NCBI GenBank assembly: GCA_015063545.1
Contig: SVTX01000008.1
Coordinates: 1-59,517, forward strand
Direction: 5' to 3'
Length of the DNA: 59,517 bases
Source of the DNA: Oscillospiraceae bacterium
GTDB taxonomy: Bacteria > Bacillota > Clostridia > Oscillospirales > CAG-272
Within the stretch, counting starts at the first letter, position 1. Every line of letters starts with the position of its first letter. Positions 41,831-51,597 of this stretch are shown here, in pieces. The position numbers and the translations under genes were made by a program. Below the pieces are notes generated by a model, which searched no databases, was not told the origin of the DNA, and saw only the letters and a list, made by a program, of their open reading frames with translations.

Positions 41831-42092
41831 ATATTTTAACTTTTTTTGCAAATTGAATATATGAACTGATTTTTAATGATTTTTTTATGCGTCGTGAATA
41901 CTTGCACTGATTTTGTTTTTAAAAAAGCAATACGCGAAAATAATTCCGCTTTATTTTCGCATGTGTCACTCTCATACATTTTTATGGTAAATATATCCGG
42001 AATAAAACAAATCCCGGCATGTAAATACTTACTCTGCAGAAATACGATAATGTATTCTCATCAAAATTACACGCAAGAGCAAGGGTATAAAA

Positions 42093-42869
42093 ATGTATTA
42101 TAATAAAGTAGATATTTGCGGAATAAACACCTCATCCCTACAGGTAATTCCGGAAGAACGCAAAAAAAGCCTGCTCCAAAAGAGCAAGCAAGGCAACATG
42201 GAGGCACGGCATGAACTCATATACGGAAATCTCAAGCTGGTGTTATCCGTAGTACAGAGATTTACCGGTAAGCGGGAAAATCTTGACGATATATTTCAGG
42301 TGGGGTGTATCGGACTAATAAAAGCCGTAGACAATTTCAACACAGAGCTGGACGTAAAGTTCTCCACCTACGCCGTCCCGATGATTATAGGCGAAATACG
42401 GCGTTATCTTCGCGATAACAATGCCATACGCATAAGCCGTTCAATAAGGGATCTTGCATACCGCGCCCTGCAGGCAAAGGAAGAATTACAAGCGGTAAAC
42501 GACAAGGAACCGTCAGTCGATGAAATAGCGAAAAAGCTGGGCTGTGAGCGCGAGCAGGTTGCAAATGCTATTGAGGCTATTATGGATCCAATATCCATAT
42601 ACGATCCCGTATATAATGAAAATGGGGACTCCGTGTGCGTGCTGGACAAAATATGCGACACCACCTCCGGAGACGACATCTGGCTTGAAAATATTGCTCT
42701 CAGAGATGCTCTTGAAAAGCTTGATGACCGTGAAAAAACCATTATAATTCTCCGCTATTACAAAAACAAGACCCAAACCGATATTGCGGAATATATTGGA
42801 ATATCTCAGGCACAGGTATCACGTATTGAAAAAGCCGCATTGGAAAAAATGCGAAAACACATGACGTAA
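42093..42869 (+). CDS. sigG: Forespore sigma factor SigG
   Basis: The 258-residue sigma-70 family protein starts with NKVDICGINTSSLQVI, the N-terminal signature of SigG rather than SigF. Region 2 (GNLKLVLSVVQRFTGKRENLDDIFQVGCIGLIKAVDNFNTEL...FSTYAVPMIIGEIRRYLRD) and region 4 (DREKTIIILRYYKNKTQTDIAEYIGISQAQVSRIEKAALEKM) are complete. SigG drives late forespore genes during sporulation. It is usually placed after spoIIGA-sigE next to ftsZ. Here it converges on ftsZ and no sigE gene is present. Confidence 0.93.
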   Translation: MYYNKVDICGINTSSLQVIPEERKKSLLQKSKQGNMEARHELIYGNLKLVLSVVQRFTGKRENLDDIFQVGCIGLIKAVDNFNTELDVKFSTYAVPMIIGEIRRYLRDNNAIRISRSIRDLAYRALQAKEELQAVNDKEPSVDEIAKKLGCEREQVANAIEAIMDPISIYDPVYNENGDSVCVLDKICDTTSGDDIWLENIALRDALEKLDDREKTIIILRYYKNKTQTDIAEYIGISQAQVSRIEKAALEKMRKHMT

Positions 42870-42897
42870 AAAAGCGGTGCCATGCACCGCTTTTTTA
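42867..42897. terminator. Bidirectional terminator between sigG and ftsZ
   Basis: AAAAAAGCGGTGC and GCACCGCTTTTTT form a near-perfect stem with a 3-nt loop, at the stop of sigG, and T-runs lie on both strands. Confidence 0.85.
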
Positions 42898-42906
42898 TAA
42901 ATTAAA

Positions 42907-43989
42907 TTAGTTTCTCTTCTTAATGGGATTTACGAGCAACTTCCAAATGTCCTCGTCGTCATCGTCGTCCTCAACAATCTCAGGTTCGGGAGCGACAACC
43001 TCTTCAACTATCTCCTCCTGCTCATCGTCCTTCTTGTCAAATCCTGTAGCAACAAGAGTAATTCTCATCTCGTCTTCCATATCGGGATCAAATGCAACTC
43101 CCCAGATGATGTTTGCATCGGGATGAGCCTCATTTCTTATAAGTGTAAGAGCAAGATCTGCATCTTCAAGTCCAACGTCGGGAGATACGATAAGAGATAC
43201 GAGAATACCGCGAGCGCCCTTGATAGAAGATTCGAGAAGCGGGCTGGAAATAGCCATTCTTGCGGCAAGCTCTGCCTTATCCTTACCGGTAGCGCCGCCA
43301 ACACCCATGTGTGCGTGACCTGCGTCTCTCATTACAGTGCAAACGTCTGCAAAGTCAAGGTTGAGGAATGCGGGCATATTTACAAGCTCGGATATGGACT
43401 GTACGCCCTTACGGAGAACGTCATCAGCAATCTCAAACGCGTTTGCGAGAGTGATTCTCTGGTCACTTGTCTCCTTAAGCTTATCATTGGGAATTACGAT
43501 GAGAGAGTCAACGTACTGAGCAAGCTCAGCGATACCGGACTCTGCGTTTGCCTTTCTTACGTTACCTTCAAAACCAAAGGGCTTTGTAACGATACCGATG
43601 GTGAGAATACCCATTTCCTTTGCTATACGCGCAACGACAGGAGCCGCACCGGTTCCTGTTCCGCCGCCCATACCTGCGGTTACGAACACCATTTCAGTGC
43701 CGTTAAGGATATTCTTGATATCGTCAAGAGATTCTTCTGCTGCTCTCTTACCGATTTCGGGCTTTGCGCCTGCGCCTCTGCCGCCTGTAAGCTTTTCGCC
43801 TATTACGAGCTGTGTAGGAGCGCTGGAGCGATGAAGCGCCTGTCTGTCAGTATTAACAGTTACAAACTGCGCGCCTCTGATATTGGATGAAACCATTCTG
43901 TTTACTGCGTTGTTTCCGCCACCGCCGACGCCTATAACCTTAATGTTGGCGCCCAGTGTCATTGTGTCGTCGTGTTCAAACATTCCCAT
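42907..43989 (-). CDS. ftsZ: Cell division protein FtsZ
   Basis: The 360-residue tubulin-like GTPase forms the division ring. The N-terminus has VIGVGGGGNNAVNRM and the GTP-binding tubulin signature GGGTGTG at about residues 106-112. The C-terminal part is normal up to a short acidic linker. The last peptide (EDIWKLLVNPIKKRN) differs from the usual conserved tail (consensus DIPxFLR). It starts behind CGGAGG, with a promoter in the 150-bp gap after divIB. ftsA does not precede it. Confidence 0.96.
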   Translation of the reverse strand: MGMFEHDDTMTLGANIKVIGVGGGGNNAVNRMVSSNIRGAQFVTVNTDRQALHRSSAPTQLVIGEKLTGGRGAGAKPEIGKRAAEESLDDIKNILNGTEMVFVTAGMGGGTGTGAAPVVARIAKEMGILTIGIVTKPFGFEGNVRKANAESGIAELAQYVDSLIVIPNDKLKETSDQRITLANAFEIADDVLRKGVQSISELVNMPAFLNLDFADVCTVMRDAGHAHMGVGGATGKDKAELAARMAISSPLLESSIKGARGILVSLIVSPDVGLEDADLALTLIRNEAHPDANIIWGVAFDPDMEDEMRITLVATGFDKKDDEQEEIVEEVVAPEPEIVEDDDDDEDIWKLLVNPIKKRN

Positions 43990-44062
43990 TGATTTTGTCC
44001 TCCGAGATTTATGTATTCCTTAATTTTTTCTTTATCAAGTGTAAAATAACATACACACATAT

Positions 44063-44091
44063 ATAATAATACATTTATTCAAAAATTTCAA
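44063..44091 (-). promoter_or_regulatory. Probable promoter of ftsZ
   Basis: On the minus strand, TTGAAA (44086-44091) and TATTAT (44063-44068) are separated by 17 bp. Confidence 0.55.
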
Positions 44092-44140
44092 TAGTTTTTT
44101 AAGAGTTTTTTAAAAATTTTTGAAAAATTAACAATTTGTA

Positions 44141-45076
44141 TTATGTTTCGACCTCACTACTTCCCTCTTGAGCGCCAAACTCACGGTCTTCCTCTATGAT
44201 GTATTCGCTCAGATCCAGCTCATTATCCACTCTTGCGCTTGCCAACGCAGGATTTTGAACGTTAATAACGACGTATTTTCCAAGGTCTGTCGAGCCTTCC
44301 TTGATTATAGCCTCAACCACCTCAAATTTCGTGGCAATACCCTCGCATTTGCCCACGTATATAAAATACTTGCCGTCCAATACTACGCGAATATTGAACT
44401 TTTCATCCAACAGCACGGCATTGACTCTGTTAAGATAATTTGCGTCCTTCAAAAATCCGAGCATATCCGTAACGTAGGAAAATCTCGCTTCATCCTTTCC
44501 CTCTTCTATCACCTTGCCGCTTTCATCCTTGATGTCTACTGTTTCGGAAAAAATGAGATTTTCGCCCAATACGGGGGCTTCAATATCGGGAACCTTCAGC
44601 ACTCTCGCGCCAAGTGACATGAATTCAAGCTTGGAGCTTCTTATGTCGGTAACTCTCAGCTCATCATCGACACCGTAATATTTTCCGTTGTGCTCAACAA
44701 AAAATTCATACTCCGCTATTTCAATCTCTATGGTTATCTTGTTAGTAAAAATATTTTTTCTGACCTTGACATTCTCCGCCATGGGAATGTTCTTCTTGAT
44801 GCTTCTTTTTATAAGGAATGCGGGTTTAAAATACATACAGCTACCCACATCCACTCCCGAAGCCTCAACTATCTCGGATTCGTTAAATACGCTTACGTTG
44901 CCCTTTATTTCTATGCTTTCTATTCTGACAATAAATATTAACAGCGCCAGCAAAACAATACAAATAAGCAGCAAAGACAGGATCTTTGCGCCTGCAAGCT
45001 CCGGATTTGAATAATCTTTATTCTTCAAACATTCCGCTATTCTGTTAAGCTTTGAATTGTTTTTTTGATCCTCCAC
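44141..45076 (-). CDS. divIB: Cell division protein DivIB/FtsQ
   Basis: The 311-residue protein uses a GTG start 7 nt after GGAGG; a longer TTG-initiated frame covers the ribosome site itself. One membrane helix (AKILSLLLICIVLLALLIFIV) follows a charged cytoplasmic tail. The POTRA domain (IESIEIKGNVSVFNESEIVEASGV) and the beta domain with NKITIEIEIAEYEFFVEHNGKYYGVDDELRV are as expected. DivIB stabilises the FtsL-DivIC-PBP complex. It is 22 bp after murG. Confidence 0.85.
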   Translation of the reverse strand: MEDQKNNSKLNRIAECLKNKDYSNPELAGAKILSLLLICIVLLALLIFIVRIESIEIKGNVSVFNESEIVEASGVDVGSCMYFKPAFLIKRSIKKNIPMAENVKVRKNIFTNKITIEIEIAEYEFFVEHNGKYYGVDDELRVTDIRSSKLEFMSLGARVLKVPDIEAPVLGENLIFSETVDIKDESGKVIEEGKDEARFSYVTDMLGFLKDANYLNRVNAVLLDEKFNIRVVLDGKYFIYVGKCEGIATKFEVVEAIIKEGSTDLGKYVVINVQNPALASARVDNELDLSEYIIEEDREFGAQEGSSEVET

Positions 45077-45098
45077 AAAGATCCCTCCTTTCGGCAAT

Positions 45099-46202
45099 TT
45101 ATCTTGCAAGTAGTTTTTTTATCTCCTCGTATATAATTCTGTTCGCATCGGGCTGGGCAAATGCAAGTATATTCTTTCCCAACCGTTCTCTCTGCTCGGC
45201 GTCAGACAACAGTTTTACCACCTCGCGCTCAAGCTTGCCACTCTCAAACTCCGACTCCTGAACCATAACGCCCGCATTCGCATCACAAAGCGCCTTGGCA
45301 TTTTTATACTGATGATTGTCTGCAACAAACGGGGACGGGACCAGAATAGCGCACTTGCCTCCCAAGGCAAGCTCTGATATGGTCATAGCGCCTGCCCTTG
45401 ATATTACAAGCTCTGCATCCGCCATCTTTTTATCCATATCATAAATATAATCAAGCAGCTTGACGTTAGGTCTGTCCAAAAGTCCCTTATCTTCATACGT
45501 CTGCTTCATGTTTTCGTAATCACGCTTTCCCGATGCGTGAATGAACTCCACGTCGGGATATTGGTTTGCAATATGCGAGAGCATCTCCACAAACGCAACA
45601 TTAAGGTTCGCCGCGCCGAGACTTCCGCCGAAGCACAACACACTTCTCTTGAATGACGAGCTTTCCTGCTCCGTTGCTGTGGGCTTTGTTGACTTGATTA
45701 TAGGATTACCGACTCTTATGACTTTTTTCGCGCCCGAAAGATTATTGGCGGTGGATTCGAAATTCGTCATTACTATGTCTACAGACGAGCAAAGAAGCTT
45801 CACCGCAGATCCCGCAATAGCGTTTGACTCGTGAAGCACCGTGGGGATCCCAAGCTTCACGCCCGCCCTTGCCACAGGATAACAGGCATAACCTCCCGTA
45901 CCTATGATTATATCGGGCTTAAACTCGCGTATGATGCTTTTCGCCTTTATGGGAGATGTCATCATGTATATAAGCGTTTTTATATTGGCGGGATTGTATA
46001 TCTTCTTTTTGCCGCAGATCCTTACGGTATAAGGCTTTTTATATCCGGCTCTCGGAACAAGATCCTGCGCCTTGTCCCCTTTGTTGTGGGAACAGACAAA
46101 GGCTATCTCGGAATCGGGTTCATATTCTTTTATCGTATTGGCTATAGCTATCGCGGGATTTACGTGCCCCGCAGTGCCGCCTCCTGTCATCAGTACTCTC
46201 AT
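45099..46202 (-). CDS. murG: UDP-GlcNAc transferase MurG
   Basis: The 367-residue glycosyltransferase adds GlcNAc to lipid I to make lipid II at the inner face of the membrane. Family motifs are GGGTAGHVNPAIAIA at the N-terminus, GTGGYACYPVARAG, LHESNAIAGS, and CFGGSLGAANLN. It starts 15 bp after ftsW, with a GGAGAG site. Confidence 0.95.
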   Translation of the reverse strand: MRVLMTGGGTAGHVNPAIAIANTIKEYEPDSEIAFVCSHNKGDKAQDLVPRAGYKKPYTVRICGKKKIYNPANIKTLIYMMTSPIKAKSIIREFKPDIIIGTGGYACYPVARAGVKLGIPTVLHESNAIAGSAVKLLCSSVDIVMTNFESTANNLSGAKKVIRVGNPIIKSTKPTATEQESSSFKRSVLCFGGSLGAANLNVAFVEMLSHIANQYPDVEFIHASGKRDYENMKQTYEDKGLLDRPNVKLLDYIYDMDKKMADAELVISRAGAMTISELALGGKCAILVPSPFVADNHQYKNAKALCDANAGVMVQESEFESGKLEREVVKLLSDAEQRERLGKNILAFAQPDANRIIYEEIKKLLAR

Positions 46203-46217
46203 TATATCTCTCCGTTA

Positions 46218-47501
46218 TTATTTTTCTACGTATGAATATCTGGATATTGCCAATATTACTCCCATCTCAACGATCTGAAGCATCAGCGCCGAACCGCCCG
46301 ATGAGAAGAATGGCAACGATATACCGGTGTTCGGTATAGAATTTGTTACAACGGCAATATTAAGCAAAGCCTGAAGCGCCGTCTTTGTTGTAAGTCCGTA
46401 AACTACCAACGAGCAGAACTTATCGGGTGCTTTTGCCGCAATTTTATATCCTCTGTATATCAGAAGAATGAAAAGGATTATCACGCAAAGAGCGCCTATA
46501 AATCCAAGCTCTTCGCATACTATCGTGAAAATAAAGTCGTTCTGAGGCTCCGCAACGTAGCCATATTTTTGTCGGCTGTTACCAAGTCCCACACCGAAAA
46601 AGCCTCCTGAGCCTATGGCATACAAGCCCTGAAGATTTTGCCATGCAGAGCCTCTCGGGTCTGCTTCTTCGATATTTATCCAGGTATTTACTCTCTCCTG
46701 AGCATATCCGGAGAACATAAGGACAACAAGCACCGCGACGGCGCCAAGTCCGATGATCAACAGCATCCAGCGTTTATCCGTTCCGCCAATAAACATTATA
46801 AACAGTCCTATAAGACCGATTATAATAAGTCCGGAAAGATGCTTTTCAAGCACAACAAGTCCGCAAATAACAGCGATTGCTATTCCGGGATAAAGCACGC
46901 CGTACTTGAACTGACCGCCAAATCTTTGCTCAAGCTCGATCTTTTTCTCGTGCTTTGACATTATGTAGGCAAGCATCATCACAAGTCCCATTTTTGCGAC
47001 CTCTGACGGCTGAACCGTTATAAAGCCCAAATCTATCCATCTCTGAGCTCCCTTGCCCGTCATACCGATAAACAAAACGGCTATAAGCAAAACTACCGAG
47101 AGAAGATAAACAAAAATTCCGCCCACACGCAAATATTTGGGATTCGCGAAAACTATAACAACCAAAGAGAACAGCGCGGCAATACTCAAAAACGCAACAT
47201 GTCGCTTGAAATAATACATGCTGTCGCCCATTTCTTTATATGAGAAATATGAGCTGGCGCTAAACGCCATTATAAGTCCAAACAAACACAGAGCGACAAC
47301 GATTATCAGAAAATAAACGTCTATCCCTCCCCTGACAAGGACACCCGTTTTCCTTTGTTGCTTGGGCTTATTCAGCGATTCGTTAAATATCGGATCGTTG
47401 TCGGCAAGGCTTTGCTCGTATTTGTCATTCAGCTTGCCGATTTTATTCTTCACAAAAAACACGACCTTGCTGTTTTTCTTGCCGTTATTATTTTCGTCCA
47501 T
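46218..47501 (-). CDS. ftsW: SEDS glycosyltransferase FtsW
   Basis: The 427-residue SEDS polymerase of septal peptidoglycan has ten predicted membrane segments after a 60-residue cytoplasmic head. It shows GAQRWIDLGFITVQPSEVAKMGLV, LEKHLSGLIIIGLIGL, the YGYVAEPQNDFIF segment and the C-terminal PNTGISLPFFSSGGSALM, diagnostic for FtsW/RodA. Its place between mraY and murG points to FtsW. murD, usually between mraY and ftsW, is missing. The start follows AAAAGGAGG. Confidence 0.9.
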   Translation of the reverse strand: MDENNNGKKNSKVVFFVKNKIGKLNDKYEQSLADNDPIFNESLNKPKQQRKTGVLVRGGIDVYFLIIVVALCLFGLIMAFSASSYFSYKEMGDSMYYFKRHVAFLSIAALFSLVVIVFANPKYLRVGGIFVYLLSVVLLIAVLFIGMTGKGAQRWIDLGFITVQPSEVAKMGLVMMLAYIMSKHEKKIELEQRFGGQFKYGVLYPGIAIAVICGLVVLEKHLSGLIIIGLIGLFIMFIGGTDKRWMLLIIGLGAVAVLVVLMFSGYAQERVNTWINIEEADPRGSAWQNLQGLYAIGSGGFFGVGLGNSRQKYGYVAEPQNDFIFTIVCEELGFIGALCVIILFILLIYRGYKIAAKAPDKFCSLVVYGLTTKTALQALLNIAVVTNSIPNTGISLPFFSSGGSALMLQIVEMGVILAISRYSYVEK

Positions 47502-47540
47502 GCCGACACCTCCTTTTAAAAGTACTGTTTATCTCAAATA

Positions 47541-48590
47541 TCAGGGAAATATTATTCCCATAAGACCTATGGCGCAAAAAATTGCGGAAACTATAAAGAA
47601 TACAGTTACTATTTTCGTTTCCTTCCAGCCCATCATCTCAAAGTGATGGTGTACGGGCGCGCGCTTGAATATTCTCTTTTTTGTAAGCTTGTACCAAAGC
47701 GTCTGCATCGCGCTGGAAATTATATCAAGAATAAATACCATGCCCATGATCATTACCGCCAACAAATGTCCGGAATAAATCGCGCAACCCACGATTATTC
47801 CGCCTATGAACAGCGATCCCGTATCTCCCATAAAGACCTTTGCGGGATAGTGATTAAATACGAGAAATCCGCAAAGCGCACCAAGTAATGCGCCGGAGAT
47901 AACGCCCATATATCTGTATTCTGTAAAGCAGGAAAGAATCAACAAAGTCCCTGTAACCGATATACCGACACTCGAAGCAAGTCCGTCAAGACCGTCGGTA
48001 ATATTGGTGCTGTTGACAAAGCCGACAATAACCAGAACGTACAACGGATATGCAAAAATGTCAAGATCAAGCATATAATTTGAGAACGGCACAGTAAACA
48101 CCGTAGTTATATTGCCGCTTGTCGCCATTGCCGTCACAAACGCTATGGCAAACGCAAACTGCAAAACCAGCTTCTGCCACGGACGGAGTCCCGCGTTCTG
48201 CTTACGCTTGAGCTTTGCAATATCATCAACGACACCAACGAGTGCATTCAAAACGCCCAAAAGAAGAATATACGCAAACACTACAAGTCCGTCATTATCC
48301 CTGCCGCCTATAACGCCGCATACGTCAAGCATTACCCACAAGAGCAATACCGCAAGCAGAGCTATGATAAATCCAACACCGCCCATAGTGGGAGTACCCG
48401 CTTTTGCGGCATGATTTTCAAGAGCTTCGTGTATAGGCTGTCCGACCTTGTGCTTTCTGAGTATCGGAATTGTTACCTTAAGACACATTACCGACACAAA
48501 AAAAACCAAAAGAGCCACTACCAATCCTTCAATTGCTATAAGCTTTGACGCGTCTATATCAAATGTTTTGTTCATCCACTGATAAATCAT
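47541..48590 (-). CDS. mraY: Phospho-MurNAc-pentapeptide transferase MraY
   Basis: The 349-residue membrane enzyme makes lipid I from UDP-MurNAc-pentapeptide. The sequence shows HAAKAGTPTMGG, GVVDDIAKLKRKQNAGL with the Asp pair, NSTNITDGLDGL and the C-terminal RAPVHHHFEMMGWKETKI. About ten membrane helices are visible. It lies 32 bp after murF. Confidence 0.95.
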   Translation of the reverse strand: MIYQWMNKTFDIDASKLIAIEGLVVALLVFFVSVMCLKVTIPILRKHKVGQPIHEALENHAAKAGTPTMGGVGFIIALLAVLLLWVMLDVCGVIGGRDNDGLVVFAYILLLGVLNALVGVVDDIAKLKRKQNAGLRPWQKLVLQFAFAIAFVTAMATSGNITTVFTVPFSNYMLDLDIFAYPLYVLVIVGFVNSTNITDGLDGLASSVGISVTGTLLILSCFTEYRYMGVISGALLGALCGFLVFNHYPAKVFMGDTGSLFIGGIIVGCAIYSGHLLAVMIMGMVFILDIISSAMQTLWYKLTKKRIFKRAPVHHHFEMMGWKETKIVTVFFIVSAIFCAIGLMGIIFP

Positions 48591-48622
48591 TTGTTATCCT
48601 TTCTCTATCCGGACGTACGTCC

Positions 48623-50032
48623 TTATCCGTTGTTCTCTATTGCCTCTACAATTTTCTCAAATTTCATTGAACGGCTTGCCTTAATCAGTACGGCATCGCC
48701 CTCTCGCAAAATGTTGTTAAGTTCCGAGACTGTGTTTTGCGCGGACTCATCCGTCTCAACAAATATACTGCCTTCATCCATTCCCGACGCCTTTGCGCCC
48801 TCGGCAATAAATCTTCCGTATTCACCAACCGCAAAGAGCATATCGATGTTTTTTGCCGCGACCTCTGCTCCTACGCTTCTGTGCAGCTCCTCGCTTGTCG
48901 CTCCAAGCTCTTTCATATCACCGAGAACCGCTATGCGCCTGTCAGCCTTCATCATTTCAAGAACTCCGAGCGCTCCCTTTACAGACTCGGGAGAAGCATT
49001 GTAGCAATCCGATATCATTCGAACACCTCTGACATCATATATCTTTTGTCTGTATTTGCCCGCAATATACTTCGACAGCCCATCATTTATCTGCTCGCGT
49101 GTAAGTCCGCAAAGCAATCCTATTGCCGCAGCAAACAAGGCATCAAAAGCAATATGCCTTCCTATTGCTGGCACGCATATATCTTCTATGAGCACGTTGT
49201 CATATTTAATGTCAAACACCGTGGCGTCTTCACCAAATCGAATATTCCGGGCGCAAAAATCGCCCTCTGATTCGATACAGGCAAACATGACCTTATACGG
49301 ACTGTTTTGCATTTGACTTGCCGCTTGTCGCAAAAGAGGCTCATCGCCGTTGAGAAGAAGAATTCCACCCTCGCAAAGCCCCTGTGCTATCTCAAGCTTG
49401 GCTTTTGCGATATTTTCTCTTGTTTTAAGGTACTCAAGATGTGACGTTCCTATATTGGTAACAGCCGCTATTTTAGGTGTTGCGACGCGTGACATGAGAG
49501 ATATCTCGCCAAAGCCGCTCATTCCCATCTCAAACACCGCCATATCACATTCAGGTCCCATCTCCATCATAGACATGGGCATACCGATAACACTGTTAAA
49601 GTTGCCCTCTGTACAGTACAGCTTATATTTTTCGGACAGAACCCGTGAGGTCAGCTCTTTGGTGGTGGTCTTTCCAACACTTCCGGTGATCGCTACGGTA
49701 TCTACACGGTTGTCACGTCTGTATCCCGCCGCAAGAGATGAAAATGCGCCCACCGAATTTTTGACCACACAAAAGCTTGAGCCTTCGCTCACACCTTGTG
49801 GAATGTATTCACACAAAAAGCATTTACATCCGAGCTTCTGCGCGGACGCAATATAATCGTGACCGTCCACTCTTTCTCCGCGAGTTGCCACAAAAAGCGT
49901 ATTTTCGTCAGCTTCTCTGGAATCGGTACACACGTATTCAAATGTCACACCCGCATCTCCGGAAAGCTCTCCGAGACAAAAATCACACACGTCTCCGATA
50001 CTCGAACTTCCCAGTCCCAATTTTATCTTCAT
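48623..50032 (-). CDS. murF: UDP-MurNAc-tripeptide D-Ala-D-Ala ligase MurF
   Basis: The 469-residue Mur ligase adds D-Ala-D-Ala to the tripeptide. The P-loop GSVGKTTTKE, the MFEMGMSGFGEISLMS-like segment (AVFEMGMSGFGEI), SDCYNASPESVKGAL and the LGDMKELG motif are all MurF-type. It overlaps murE by 4 bp. Confidence 0.95.
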   Translation of the reverse strand: MKIKLGLGSSSIGDVCDFCLGELSGDAGVTFEYVCTDSREADENTLFVATRGERVDGHDYIASAQKLGCKCFLCEYIPQGVSEGSSFCVVKNSVGAFSSLAAGYRRDNRVDTVAITGSVGKTTTKELTSRVLSEKYKLYCTEGNFNSVIGMPMSMMEMGPECDMAVFEMGMSGFGEISLMSRVATPKIAAVTNIGTSHLEYLKTRENIAKAKLEIAQGLCEGGILLLNGDEPLLRQAASQMQNSPYKVMFACIESEGDFCARNIRFGEDATVFDIKYDNVLIEDICVPAIGRHIAFDALFAAAIGLLCGLTREQINDGLSKYIAGKYRQKIYDVRGVRMISDCYNASPESVKGALGVLEMMKADRRIAVLGDMKELGATSEELHRSVGAEVAAKNIDMLFAVGEYGRFIAEGAKASGMDEGSIFVETDESAQNTVSELNNILREGDAVLIKASRSMKFEKIVEAIENNG

Positions 50033-51528
50033 ACATCCTCCGAAAGATGATACTTGTTTGCAAATTTAATAACCAATTCTCGCTCGCAAAAATATTTTTT
50101 GCCATCTTTGTCTATTTCATAATTTTCATGCCCTTTGCCCGCGAGAATTATAATGTCGTTGTCTCTTGCGTTCTTTATTGCATATTCAATAGCCTCAGCG
50201 CGGTCCTCTATGACCGTAAAGCAAGACTCTTTGTCTATACCCGAAAGTATCTCGCAGATAATCTCCGAGCGCTCCTCGCTTCGGCTGTTGTCCGAGGTTA
50301 TTATAACGAAATCCGCCATAGCAGAGGCTATCCGCCCCATGTGCGCGCGCTTGTAACGGTCTCGATCACCGCCACAACCGAAAAGCAACACTATTCTCTG
50401 CCCCACTCCCGCAAACCCTCTTGCCGTGCGCAAAAGATTTTCAAGCGCATCGGGGGTGTGCGCATAGTCAATAAATACCGAAAAATTCAAGCGTCTGTCA
50501 AGTTCAACCCTCTCAAGCCTTCCGGGGATGCCTGACAGCAGCGACATAGAGCTTTTGATATCACGCGCCGATATCCCCAATTCGTATGAGCATACCGCCG
50601 CTTGCAGAGAATTCATGACCGTAAATTCTCCGGGTATGGCGCAAAAAATTCTCGTTCTCATTTTGGGATGCGATATTCTGTACTCTATCCCATTTTTATC
50701 GCATAGTATCTGTTCTGCGTACACCGACGCGTCCTCTTCGCCGAGAGAGCAAGTAATAGCAATTTCGGAAAACTTGCGCGCAAGGCGTCTTCCGTACAAG
50801 TCGTCGCAGTTTATCACCGCTTTTTTGCATTGAGAGAACAGCTTGGACTTGGAATCAAAATAACATTCCATGTCACCGTGAAAATCAAGGTGTTCCGGGG
50901 TGAGGTTTGTGAATATACCAACCTCGAATTCTATTGGAGCCACCTTGGAAAGCGCAAGCGCGTGTGAGCTTACCTCCATTACGGCGTACTCCGCGCCGTA
51001 GTCACGCATAACCGAAAAAATTTTATAAAGCTCTTCAGGATCAGGGGTTGTAAGGTTGGAAAGCTGATTTTCCGAGCGAATGTCTATTGCCGCGCCGCAG
51101 CATAAACATCCGACAGTCCCTATAAGCCCTACCTTCTTCCCCGAAAAATGAAGTATCTCATATATCATTCTCGATACGGTAGTCTTGCCGTTAGTGCCCG
51201 TTACACCTATTATCCTCATGGAATTTTGAGGATTATCATACCATGCGGCATATAAACGCGCCATGGCCTCTCTGGTGTCATCAACCAGAATACATGCCGT
51301 GCCGTTCGGTAAATTGTCAATGCTTTTTTGACACACGACCGCAACAGCTCCGCGTGCGACGGCATCCGAAGCGTACTCGTGACCGTCAGTTGACAGCCCT
51401 GCAATACAAATGTATAAGCATCCCGAGTACGCCTTTTTCGAATTCGAAACTATTCCGCTTATCTCAACATGGCAAATGTCGGCAGGCAAATTCATATCTG
51501 CCAGTAAAAAGAGTTCTGAAAGTCTCAT
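50029..51528 (-). CDS. murE: UDP-MurNAc-tripeptide synthetase MurE of the dcw cluster
   Basis: The 499-residue ligase has the P-loop GTNGKTT and the LTTPDPEELYK segment. DYAHTPDALEN is present, and the substrate motif reads DNSR, close to the DAP-type DNPR. GKGHENYEI comes near the end. The arginine fits a meso-DAP substrate, unlike the DNPA of the second copy at 3592-5100. The start at 51528 follows CGGAGG. It lies between the PASTA penicillin-binding protein gene and murF. Confidence 0.93.
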   Translation of the reverse strand: MRLSELFLLADMNLPADICHVEISGIVSNSKKAYSGCLYICIAGLSTDGHEYASDAVARGAVAVVCQKSIDNLPNGTACILVDDTREAMARLYAAWYDNPQNSMRIIGVTGTNGKTTVSRMIYEILHFSGKKVGLIGTVGCLCCGAAIDIRSENQLSNLTTPDPEELYKIFSVMRDYGAEYAVMEVSSHALALSKVAPIEFEVGIFTNLTPEHLDFHGDMECYFDSKSKLFSQCKKAVINCDDLYGRRLARKFSEIAITCSLGEEDASVYAEQILCDKNGIEYRISHPKMRTRIFCAIPGEFTVMNSLQAAVCSYELGISARDIKSSMSLLSGIPGRLERVELDRRLNFSVFIDYAHTPDALENLLRTARGFAGVGQRIVLLFGCGGDRDRYKRAHMGRIASAMADFVIITSDNSRSEERSEIICEILSGIDKESCFTVIEDRAEAIEYAIKNARDNDIIILAGKGHENYEIDKDGKKYFCERELVIKFANKYHLSEDV

Positions 51529-51597
51529 GTAAACCTCCGAAAATATAATTTTCACTTTGAAATTTATACTTCCTTTGGTTTAACGTTGGTTTCCGTA

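Noticed and set aside
41876-42103. 75-codon ORF just before sigG
   Set aside because: It is AT-rich, has no ribosome site and overlaps the sigG start.
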